Positions 1 to 7,076 of a stretch of 64,000 nt of DNA are shown in pieces (the first letter of the stretch is position 1; the number at the start of each line of letters is the position of its first letter). The position numbers were made by a program, and so were the translations under genes. The stretch comes from Parabacteroides faecalis. Lineage in GTDB: Bacteria > Bacteroidota > Bacteroidia > Bacteroidales > Tannerellaceae. The notes under the pieces are model-generated. The model saw only the letters and a program-made list of their open reading frames with translations, was not told where the DNA came from and did not search any database. Location of the stretch: positions 62,001-126,000 of the forward strand of contig NZ_JAKZMM010000006.1 in NCBI RefSeq assembly GCF_022809355.1, written 5' to 3'.

Positions 1-336
1 ATGCCGGAATTATCGACGGCCGGTTTGAATCTGATTCATCTGAAAGGGAAGATTGACAATCTGCAAGTACTGTCAACCGAAAATGCAGCCGTCCGTGAAG
101 AGATGAAAAAAGACTTTCATGCCGCCATTGGTAAAACCTATGAGTCGTGGATGAAGGTAAAATCAGAAGGAACGAAGGCTGATTTTATGGTGAAGAAGAG
201 CGGCGACAAACTCCATGAGATGATTATGCTGGCCGATACGGATTCTTCTTACGTAGTTATCCGGATGACGGGTAATTTTACAATGGACGATCTGCAGGAA
301 TTAGCCGGACAATCCGAAAATGATAACAAAAAGTAA
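1..336 (+). CDS. DUF4252 domain protein, C-terminal part (5' end outside window)
   Basis: The 111 visible residues resemble the C-terminal half of DUF4252 proteins, small secreted or lipid-anchored proteins of Bacteroidetes with no firmly known function. The reading frame is open from base 1. The ATG at position 1 is probably an internal methionine, because family members usually have a signal peptide and about 150-180 residues, and no signal sequence is visible here. The protein ends in a polar tail (SENDNKK). It lies 71 nt upstream of mnmG, which has its own promoter-like box, so the two are probably not tightly coupled. The family call rests on overall resemblance only. Confidence 0.6.
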   Translation: MPELSTAGLNLIHLKGKIDNLQVLSTENAAVREEMKKDFHAAIGKTYESWMKVKSEGTKADFMVKKSGDKLHEMIMLADTDSSYVVIRMTGNFTMDDLQELAGQSENDNKK

Positions 337-374
337 AACCATACTTCCCTCATAAATCCTATCTCATTTCTAAC

Positions 375-382
375 TATCTTTG
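375..382 (+). promoter_or_regulatory. Bacteroidetes-type -7 box for mnmG
   Basis: TATCTTTG matches the -7 consensus TAnnTTTG of the Bacteroidetes primary sigma factor and lies 25 nt before the mnmG ATG. No clear TTTG -33 element is seen at the expected distance, so the call rests on the -7 box and its position. Confidence 0.5.
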
Positions 383-407
383 CAGAAAGAAACTAAGATA
401 TTGAGAG

Positions 408-2285
408 ATGAGATTCGATTACGATGTAATAGTAGTAGGAGCAGGACATGCGGGCTGCGAAGCCGCTGCCGCTGCGGCCAATCTGGGTTCGCGTACGTTG
501 TTAATCACGATGGACATGAACAAGATTGCGCAAATGAGTTGTAATCCGGCTGTCGGAGGAATCGCCAAAGGACAGATCGTTCGTGAAATCGATGCGATGG
601 GTGGCTTTATGGGGATTGTAACCGACCGGACAGCCATTCAATTCCGGATGCTGAATCGGAGTAAAGGTCCGGCTATGTGGAGCCCGAGAGCACAGAGTGA
701 TCGTGCCCGTTTTATTGAAGCCTGGCGGCACGTCTTGGAAAATACGCCGAATCTGTGGATGTGGCAGGACAGCGTAAACGAATTAATCATCGAGAACGGT
801 CGCGTTTGTGGCGTAAAGACCGGCATGCAGGTTGAGTTTCGTGCCGGAGCGGTTGTACTTACCAACGGAACATTCTTGAACGGTTTAATGCATATCGGGC
901 GGACTCAAATTCGGGGCGGTCGTATTTCGGAACCGGCTTCGACAGGCCTGACGGAACAATTGGTTTCTTTGGGTATTCAATCGGCCCGAATGAAGACTGG
1001 AACGCCGGTTCGTATTGATGCCCGCAGCGTACATTTCGATGAAATGGCAGAACAACCTGGTGAAGACGATTTCCATAAGTTCTCTTATCTGGATACGTCA
1101 CACCGAGAATTGAAACAGCTTTGTTGCTGGACTTGCTTTACCAACGAACGAGTGCATGAAATTCTTCGGGAAGGTCTCCCCGACTCTCCTCTTTACAACG
1201 GACAGATTAAAAGTATCGGTCCGCGTTATTGCCCCAGTATCGAAACGAAAATTGTTACGTTTGCTGATAAAACGCAACATCAGCTTTTCTTGGAACCGGA
1301 AGGTGAAAATACGCATGAATTATATTTGAACGGATTCTCTTCTTCCCTGCCCTTGCAGATACAGTTACGCGCTTTGCAGGCAATCCCTGCTTTTCGTGAT
1401 GTACAGATTTATCGTCCGGGTTATGCTATTGAGTACGATTTCTTCGATCCGACGCAGTTAAATCATAATTTGGAGACAAAGCAAATCAAGAATCTCTTCT
1501 TCGCCGGACAGATTAATGGTACGACAGGATATGAAGAAGCCGGCGGTCAAGGTTTGGTAGCAGGAATCAATGCACACATCAATTGCCATGGCGGCAATCC
1601 GTTTGTTTTGGGACGAGATGAAGCTTATATTGGCGTATTGATCGATGACTTGGTGACAAAAGGCGTAGATGAACCCTATCGTATGTTTACATCGCGGGCT
1701 GAATATCGTATTCTGCTTCGGCAGGACGATGCGGATATGCGTCTTACAGAAAAGTCTTATCAATTAGGTTTGGCAAACGAATACCGTTATCATTTGCTTC
1801 AGGAGAAAAAAGAACAGCGCGATCAGCTGATTCATTTCTGTGAGAATTATTCTGTCAAGCCGCAATATATTAATGCTGGTCTGGAAAGTTTGGGAACTGC
1901 TCCCCTAGCTCACGGCTGCAAACTTTATGATCTGGTTCTTCGTCCACAGTTGGATTTGTATAAGCTGGCCGATTTGATTCCGGCATTGAAAGCTGAATTA
2001 GATAAAGTATCCTTGTCTCGTAAGGAAGAAATTATTGAGGCTGCTGAAATCCTGATGAAGTATAGCGGATATATCAAACGCGAGCAAATGATTGCCGACA
2101 AGATAAACCGTTTGGAGAATATCCGGATTAAAGGAAAGTTTGATTATAACAGTATTCAATCTTTATCAACTGAAGCGCGGCAGAAGCTTTGTCGGATTGA
2201 TCCCGAAACCATCGCTCAGGCAAGCCGAATCCCGGGAATTTCCCCGAGTGATATTAATATCCTATTGGTGTTGATGGGACGTTAA
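408..2285 (+). CDS. mnmG: tRNA uridine-5-carboxymethylaminomethyl modification enzyme MnmG (GidA)
   Basis: MnmG works with MnmE to install the carboxymethylaminomethyl group at the wobble uridine (U34) of certain tRNAs, using FAD and methylene-THF. The 625-residue length is normal for the family. The FAD dinucleotide-binding motif GAGHAGCEAA is at residues 11-20, and the family signature around FAGQINGTTGYEEAGGQG is about two thirds along. The C-terminal helical domain, which contacts MnmE and tRNA, is complete. The ATG is chosen because it immediately precedes the FAD motif and follows a -7 box. The downstream gap to uvrC contains a perfect parS site. Confidence 0.97.
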   Translation: MRFDYDVIVVGAGHAGCEAAAAAANLGSRTLLITMDMNKIAQMSCNPAVGGIAKGQIVREIDAMGGFMGIVTDRTAIQFRMLNRSKGPAMWSPRAQSDRARFIEAWRHVLENTPNLWMWQDSVNELIIENGRVCGVKTGMQVEFRAGAVVLTNGTFLNGLMHIGRTQIRGGRISEPASTGLTEQLVSLGIQSARMKTGTPVRIDARSVHFDEMAEQPGEDDFHKFSYLDTSHRELKQLCCWTCFTNERVHEILREGLPDSPLYNGQIKSIGPRYCPSIETKIVTFADKTQHQLFLEPEGENTHELYLNGFSSSLPLQIQLRALQAIPAFRDVQIYRPGYAIEYDFFDPTQLNHNLETKQIKNLFFAGQINGTTGYEEAGGQGLVAGINAHINCHGGNPFVLGRDEAYIGVLIDDLVTKGVDEPYRMFTSRAEYRILLRQDDADMRLTEKSYQLGLANEYRYHLLQEKKEQRDQLIHFCENYSVKPQYINAGLESLGTAPLAHGCKLYDLVLRPQLDLYKLADLIPALKAELDKVSLSRKEEIIEAAEILMKYSGYIKREQMIADKINRLENIRIKGKFDYNSIQSLSTEARQKLCRIDPETIAQASRIPGISPSDINILLVLMGR

Positions 2286-2290
2286 GCTGA

Positions 2291-2306
2291 TGTTCCACGT
2301 GAAACA
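2291..2306. promoter_or_regulatory. parS, ParB (Spo0J) centromere-like binding site
   Basis: The 16 bp TGTTCCACGTGAAACA match the chromosomal parS consensus TGTTnCACGTGAAACA at every position. The site lies in the 81-nt gap between mnmG and uvrC. parS sites cluster near replication origins and nucleate ParB spreading for chromosome segregation and SMC loading. The sequence match is direct. Function and origin proximity are inferred, since no parA, parB or dnaA lies in the window. Confidence 0.85.
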
Positions 2307-2366
2307 TTACTTTAGGTGATGGGTGTAAATAGCTGGTTTTAGGAGAATAAGTAAATAAAAACGCGG

Positions 2367-4190
2367 ATGAGTAAAGAAATACTTGAACATATTAAGACGA
2401 TCTTGGCTGTTATTCCGGAGAAGCCTGGGTGCTATCAGTACTTTGATGAGAAAGGAACGATTATCTATGTCGGAAAAGCAAAGAATCTGAAGCGACGGGT
2501 GTCTTCTTATTTCAATAAACAGCATGATAGTAATAAGACGCGGGTGCTAGTTAAACAAATCCGGGATATCAAGTATTTTGTTGTCGAGACGGAAGAAGAT
2601 GCATTGCTCTTGGAGAATAATCTGATCAAGCAATATCATCCGCGATACAATGTCTTGTTGAAAGACGATAAGACTTATCCTTCGATTGTAGTCAAAAATG
2701 AATATTTCCCGCGGGTTTATCAGACGCGGAATATTGTTCGTGACGGTTCCCGTTATTATGGCCCCTATCCTTCTGTTTATACAGCCAAGGTGATGTTGCA
2801 ACTGATCAAGGATCTTTATCCAATCCGTACCTGTAAGTATCCATTAACGCCTGAATCTATTCGAGAAGGACGGTATAAGGTTTGTCTCGAATATCACATC
2901 AAACGTTGTAAAGGTCCGTGCGAAGGTTTGCAGACGTTGGAAGAATACCAGCAGAATATTTCGGAAATCAAGGAAATTCTGCGGGGAAACATTTCGCAGG
3001 TAAGTAAACATCTCTTCGATGAGATGCAAAGTCTGGCAGCCGAGTTGAAGTTTGAAGAAGCTCAAAAGCTAAAGGAAAAGTATGAAGCCATCGAGAATTA
3101 TCGCTCCCGATCGACTGTCGTTCCGCCGATGCTGCATAATATAGATGTGTTTTCGATTACCGAAAATGATCCGTCTGCTTATATCAATTATCTGCATATC
3201 GGGAATGGCGCCGTTGTCCAGGCTTATACATTCGAGTATAAAAAGAGATTGGATGAAAGCAAAGAGGATCTATTGGTCATGGGCATTATCGAAATGCGAA
3301 AGCGTTTCGAAAGTCGGGCTCGGGAAATTATAGTTCCTTTCCCGTTGGATCTGGAACTCGATGGTGTGACAATTACTGTTCCTCAGCGAGGCGATAAGAA
3401 GAAACTGTTGGATTTATCGATTATGAATGGAAAACAGTATAAAGTCGATAAATTGAAGCAGGCAGAGAAATTGAATCCGGAACAACGGAATACACGTTTG
3501 CTGAAAGAAATTCAGGAAGCCTTGCATTTGAAAGAATTGCCCGTTCAAATCGAATGTTTTGATAATTCCAATATCCAGGGAAGTGATCCGGTAGCAGCTT
3601 GTGTCGTCTTTAAGATGGGAAAACCTTCCAAGTCGGATTATCGGAAATATAATATCAAGACAGTTGTCGGCCCTGACGATTATGCATCCATGAAGGAAGT
3701 CGTGCGCCGGCGTTATCAGCGACTCCTGGATGAAAAGGCTTCCCTACCCAATTTGATTATTACCGACGGTGGAAAGGGACAAATGGAAGTCGTGCGTTCG
3801 GTTGTGGAAGATGAATTGCATCTTTCGATTCCAATTGCCGGCTTGGCCAAGGATAACCGTCACCGGACGGCTGAATTGTTGTATGGCTTTCCTCCGGAAG
3901 TGATTGGCATGAAATTAGACAGTCCGTTGTTTCATCTGCTGACTCGCATGCAGGACGAAGTGCATCGTTTTGCCATCACGTTTCATAAAGACAAACGAAG
4001 TAAAGGGCAAACCCGTTCGGAATTGGATACAATCAAAGGTGTCGGTGAAAAGACGAAAACAGCCCTTCTTCGAGAGTTTAAGAGCGTGAAACGAATCCGG
4101 GAAGCGAATCTGGAAGATTTGGCAAAAGTGGTAGGTGAAGCAAAAGCCAAATTAATAAAAGAAAGTTTGAACCAAGAAACAACAAAATAA
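2367..4190 (+). CDS. uvrC: Excinuclease ABC subunit C
   Basis: UvrC makes the dual incisions on either side of a bulky DNA lesion after UvrA/UvrB damage recognition. The 607 residues carry the usual order: an N-terminal GIY-YIG nuclease domain (GCYQYF and IYVGKAKNLKRR, residues 21-44) for the 3' cut, a cysteine-containing region (KVCLEYHIKRCKGPC), a UVR/UvrB-binding helix near residues 207-240, an RNase H-like C-terminal nuclease for the 5' cut, and a helix-hairpin-helix near the end (IKGVGEKTKTALL). It probably heads a same-strand run uvrC-dtd-mazG-deoC with gaps under 10 nt. Confidence 0.97.
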   Translation: MSKEILEHIKTILAVIPEKPGCYQYFDEKGTIIYVGKAKNLKRRVSSYFNKQHDSNKTRVLVKQIRDIKYFVVETEEDALLLENNLIKQYHPRYNVLLKDDKTYPSIVVKNEYFPRVYQTRNIVRDGSRYYGPYPSVYTAKVMLQLIKDLYPIRTCKYPLTPESIREGRYKVCLEYHIKRCKGPCEGLQTLEEYQQNISEIKEILRGNISQVSKHLFDEMQSLAAELKFEEAQKLKEKYEAIENYRSRSTVVPPMLHNIDVFSITENDPSAYINYLHIGNGAVVQAYTFEYKKRLDESKEDLLVMGIIEMRKRFESRAREIIVPFPLDLELDGVTITVPQRGDKKKLLDLSIMNGKQYKVDKLKQAEKLNPEQRNTRLLKEIQEALHLKELPVQIECFDNSNIQGSDPVAACVVFKMGKPSKSDYRKYNIKTVVGPDDYASMKEVVRRRYQRLLDEKASLPNLIITDGGKGQMEVVRSVVEDELHLSIPIAGLAKDNRHRTAELLYGFPPEVIGMKLDSPLFHLLTRMQDEVHRFAITFHKDKRSKGQTRSELDTIKGVGEKTKTALLREFKSVKRIREANLEDLAKVVGEAKAKLIKESLNQETTK

Positions 4191-4199
4191 GTTTATAAT

Positions 4200-4652
4200 A
4201 TGAGAACAGTAATTCAGCGTGTGCAGCATGCTTCCGTTACAATTGATGGAACCTTGAAATCAAAGATCGGAAAAGGCATGTTGGTTCTGGTTGGAATAGA
4301 AGATCGGGATACGCAGGAAGATATTGAATGGCTTTGTAAGAAGATATGTAATCTGCGTATCTTCGACGATGAAAACGGTGTTATGAATCGTTCTGTCGTA
4401 GAAATTGACGGTGAAATATTAGTGGTTAGTCAGTTTACATTACAGGCTTCTACAAAGAAAGGTAATCGTCCCTCCTATTTGAAGGCCTCTAAACCGGATT
4501 TCGCCATTCCGATGTATGAGAAGTTCTGTGCTGAAATGGGACTTCATTTGGGAAAGGAAGTGCAGACCGGGACTTTCGGCGCTGACATGAAGGTGGAATT
4601 GTTGAATGATGGTCCGGTAACAATCTGGATCGATACGCAGAACAAAGAATAA
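4200..4652 (+). CDS. dtd: D-aminoacyl-tRNA deacylase
   Basis: Dtd hydrolyses D-amino acids (and glycine) mischarged onto tRNA, acting as a chiral proofreader. The 150-residue length is typical. The active-site SQFTL motif is at residues 78-82, and the Gly-cisPro loop appears as GNRPSY instead of the more common GRRPSF form. The C-terminal NDGPVT motif, which completes the dimer interface pocket, is present. It starts 9 nt after the uvrC stop and ends 2 nt before the next gene, so it is likely cotranscribed. Confidence 0.95.
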   Translation: MRTVIQRVQHASVTIDGTLKSKIGKGMLVLVGIEDRDTQEDIEWLCKKICNLRIFDDENGVMNRSVVEIDGEILVVSQFTLQASTKKGNRPSYLKASKPDFAIPMYEKFCAEMGLHLGKEVQTGTFGADMKVELLNDGPVTIWIDTQNKE

Positions 4653-4654
4653 GT

Positions 4655-4990
4655 ATGGAACAGGAAGTAACACTTCGGGAAGCGCAGCAGCGTGTCGACG
4701 ATTGGATAAAAACCTATGGCGTTCGTTATTTCAATGAGCTGACGAATATGGCGATTCTGACGGAAGAAGTCGGTGAAGTCGCTCGCTTGATTGCCCGAAT
4801 TTATGGAGAGCAGTCCTTTAAGGAGAGTGACAAGCAGAAAGATTTGGGCGATGAAATGGCGGATGTCCTGTGGGTATTGATCTGTTTGGCGAATCAGACA
4901 GGAATTGACTTGACTGCTGCTTTTGAAAAGAATCTGCAGAAGAAGACAAATCGCGATAAAGAAAGACATATAAACAATCAAAAACTATAA
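4655..4990 (+). CDS. MazG-like nucleotide pyrophosphohydrolase
   Basis: This 111-residue all-helical protein belongs to the MazG/dUTPase-like NTP pyrophosphohydrolase group, which hydrolyses (d)NTPs to the monophosphate and pyrophosphate to clear aberrant nucleotides. The metal-binding pattern is visible as EEVGE near residues 32-36 and DEMADV near residues 68-73. It is a single short domain, unlike the two-domain MazG of E. coli. Packed between dtd and deoC (gaps of 2 and 3 nt), it appears to be part of a nucleotide and translation quality-control operon. Substrate preference cannot be read from sequence. Confidence 0.88.
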   Translation: MEQEVTLREAQQRVDDWIKTYGVRYFNELTNMAILTEEVGEVARLIARIYGEQSFKESDKQKDLGDEMADVLWVLICLANQTGIDLTAAFEKNLQKKTNRDKERHINNQKL

Positions 4991-4993
4991 GAT

Positions 4994-5941
4994 ATGGAAC
5001 ATACGCACGATTGCCATTGTGGTTGCGAACATGATCACGGAATGGAAGAACGTTCTGAAGAATTTGCCAAGGTGAATGCCGATAAATATCATGAAGCGTT
5101 TGGCAAATTTGAATCTGTTGGAACCAATGAGGAAGTGAAAGCTCAGGTAACAGCTCTACTGGATAAACATGCGAAGGAAAACTTCACTTCGGAAGTATTG
5201 AAGAAAATCCACGGTTTCATCGATCTGACGTCATTGACAAGCTTGGATACGAAAGAGAGTATCTGGAAGATGGTTGAATCAGTTAATGATTATGAAGGTA
5301 CTCGTCCGGATGTACCTAATGTAGCGGCTATTTGTGTATATCCTATTTTCGTGGAAACCGTTAAGCAGGCATTGACGGCTGAGCATGTAAAGATCGCAGC
5401 TGTTAGTGGAGGTTTCCCGGCTTCTCAGACTTTTACAGAAGTGAAGGTGGCTGAGACGGCCATGTGTGTGATGGAAGGCGCCGACGAGATAGATGTTGTG
5501 ATTAACTTAGGCTGCTTTATGGAGGAAAATTACGAAGATATGTGCGATGAATTGGCCGAAATTAAGGATAGCTGTCGGGATGCTTGTCTGAAGGTTATTC
5601 TGGAAACAGGTGCATTGGCAACGGCAGAGAATATCCGTAAGGCTTCTATTCTGGCCTTGTATTCGAATGCTGATTTTATCAAGACTTCTACAGGAAAAGG
5701 TTATCCGGGCGCTTCGCCTGAAGCTGCCTATATCATGTGTCAGGTAATTCACCGTTATCACAAATTGACCGGTCGTAAAGTTGGAATTAAAGTTGCCGGT
5801 GGAATCAGAACCGCTGAAGACGCAGTCAACTATTATACGATTGTCAAGGAAGTATTGGGCAATGAATGGTTGACAAGTGACTTATTCCGTATTGGAGCCA
5901 GCAGCCTGGTTGGTGATATCGAACATCGTTTGGGTAAGTAA
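4994..5941 (+). CDS. deoC: Deoxyribose-phosphate aldolase with His/Cys-rich N-terminus
   Basis: DeoC cleaves 2-deoxyribose-5-phosphate to glyceraldehyde-3-phosphate and acetaldehyde in deoxynucleoside catabolism. The Schiff-base lysine lies in IKTSTGKGYPGAS (K230), the second lysine in IKVAGGIRT (K266), and the acidic partner in EIDVVINLG. At 315 residues it is longer than the E. coli enzyme. The first 20 residues (HTHDCHCGCEHDHG) form a histidine/cysteine cluster outside the aldolase barrel that could bind metal; this is inference. It is the last gene of the uvrC run and ends at a strong shared terminator. Confidence 0.94.
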   Translation: MEHTHDCHCGCEHDHGMEERSEEFAKVNADKYHEAFGKFESVGTNEEVKAQVTALLDKHAKENFTSEVLKKIHGFIDLTSLTSLDTKESIWKMVESVNDYEGTRPDVPNVAAICVYPIFVETVKQALTAEHVKIAAVSGGFPASQTFTEVKVAETAMCVMEGADEIDVVINLGCFMEENYEDMCDELAEIKDSCRDACLKVILETGALATAENIRKASILALYSNADFIKTSTGKGYPGASPEAAYIMCQVIHRYHKLTGRKVGIKVAGGIRTAEDAVNYYTIVKEVLGNEWLTSDLFRIGASSLVGDIEHRLGK

Positions 5942-5960
5942 TTGTGGCTTTATAATAGCA

Positions 5961-6001
5961 AAAGAGGCATAGAATGTTGTTGCTGACTTCTATGCCTCTT
6001 T
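5961..6001. terminator. Bidirectional terminator between deoC and the polyprenyl synthase gene
   Basis: A perfect 14-bp stem (5961-5974 with 5988-6001, AAAGAGGCATAGAA and its complement) encloses a 13-nt loop and has A- and T-rich ends on both sides. It sits between convergent genes, so it can end transcription from both directions. Confidence 0.85.
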
Positions 6002-6003
6002 TC

Positions 6004-6975
6004 TTATTTCTGACGTGTAATAACGTATTTCGCTAAATTCTCAAGAGCTTCTTTAGCCGGTGAATTCGGTAGTTTCTGTAAAATATCTACGGCCTGTTGG
6101 TAATAAGCCTGCATCTTTGATTCAGCATATTCAATGCCTCCGTTAGCTTTGGCAAATGAGATGAGCTGTTCGATATGCTCATCGGTGAAGTCTTTCCGCA
6201 GAATGATGTTGAGAAAACGGGAAGCTTCTTCCCCACCCTGCTTAAGTGCATGCAATAAAGGCAAGGTTACTTTTCCTTCCCGAATGTCGTTTCCTGTCGG
6301 TTTCCCGATATTCAGTTCATGGAAGTAATCGAATATATCATCTTTGATCTGGAAGGCATAGCCTAAATTGACACCAAATTCATGCAGCAATTGGATATTT
6401 TCTTCAGAAGCGTCGGCAGAAATAGCACCGATCGTGGTGCAGGCCGCTAACAGAGTTGCTGTCTTTTTATAAATAACCTGCATATAGCAAGCTTCATCCA
6501 CGATGCTTTCATCGGCATTTTCCATTTGTTTGATTTCTCCTTCTGAAAGATCTTTTCCCAGACTAGATACGATTCCGATAATTCGGAGATTGCCGGTCTG
6601 GATAGAACGGATTAATGCCGAAGACAAGACGTAATCGCCCGTCAGCACAGCTACACGGTTATCGAAGATAGCATTTAATGAAGGAACGCCACGACGTTGT
6701 TTAGTCTCATCAATCACATCATCATGTATTAGGGTAGCAGTATGCAGAAGCTCCAGGAATACTGCGGTGTTGATGGTGCTTTCAGTTACATTTCCACAAG
6801 CTTTGGCTGCCAATAAGACCAATAAAGGACGAATATGCTTCCCGGTTGATGCCAGGATCCGGTCTATAACAGCTTGAAGACGGCGCGTGTCACTTCTCAA
6901 TGATGCTTCAAATTCATCATTGAAACGGGCAAATTCTGCGGCTACAGGCTTTTCTATAATACTTCTATCTATCAT
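6004..6975 (-). CDS. Trans-polyprenyl diphosphate synthase (IspB/octaprenyl type)
   Basis: This enzyme elongates allylic diphosphates with isopentenyl diphosphate to make the long isoprenoid side chain of menaquinone. Both aspartate-rich motifs are present: LIHDDVIDE (first, binding the allylic substrate) and QIKDDIFDYF (second). The length is 323 residues from the chosen start. The ATG at 6975 (MIDRSIIEKPV) is preferred over an upstream in-frame codon at 7005, because homologues begin close to this point and the 10 extra residues are not conserved-looking. The gene is divergent from polA and convergent with deoC. Product chain length is not determinable here. Confidence 0.92.
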   Translation of the reverse strand: MIDRSIIEKPVAAEFARFNDEFEASLRSDTRRLQAVIDRILASTGKHIRPLLVLLAAKACGNVTESTINTAVFLELLHTATLIHDDVIDETKQRRGVPSLNAIFDNRVAVLTGDYVLSSALIRSIQTGNLRIIGIVSSLGKDLSEGEIKQMENADESIVDEACYMQVIYKKTATLLAACTTIGAISADASEENIQLLHEFGVNLGYAFQIKDDIFDYFHELNIGKPTGNDIREGKVTLPLLHALKQGGEEASRFLNIILRKDFTDEHIEQLISFAKANGGIEYAESKMQAYYQQAVDILQKLPNSPAKEALENLAKYVITRQK

Positions 6976-7076
6976 ATTTGAATAAACGATGCGCAAAAGT
7001 AACAAAAACTATCGAGTAAGCGACTTTTTTTGTACATTTACCGAGATTTGTCACATCAAAAAACCTGTTAAAAGTA

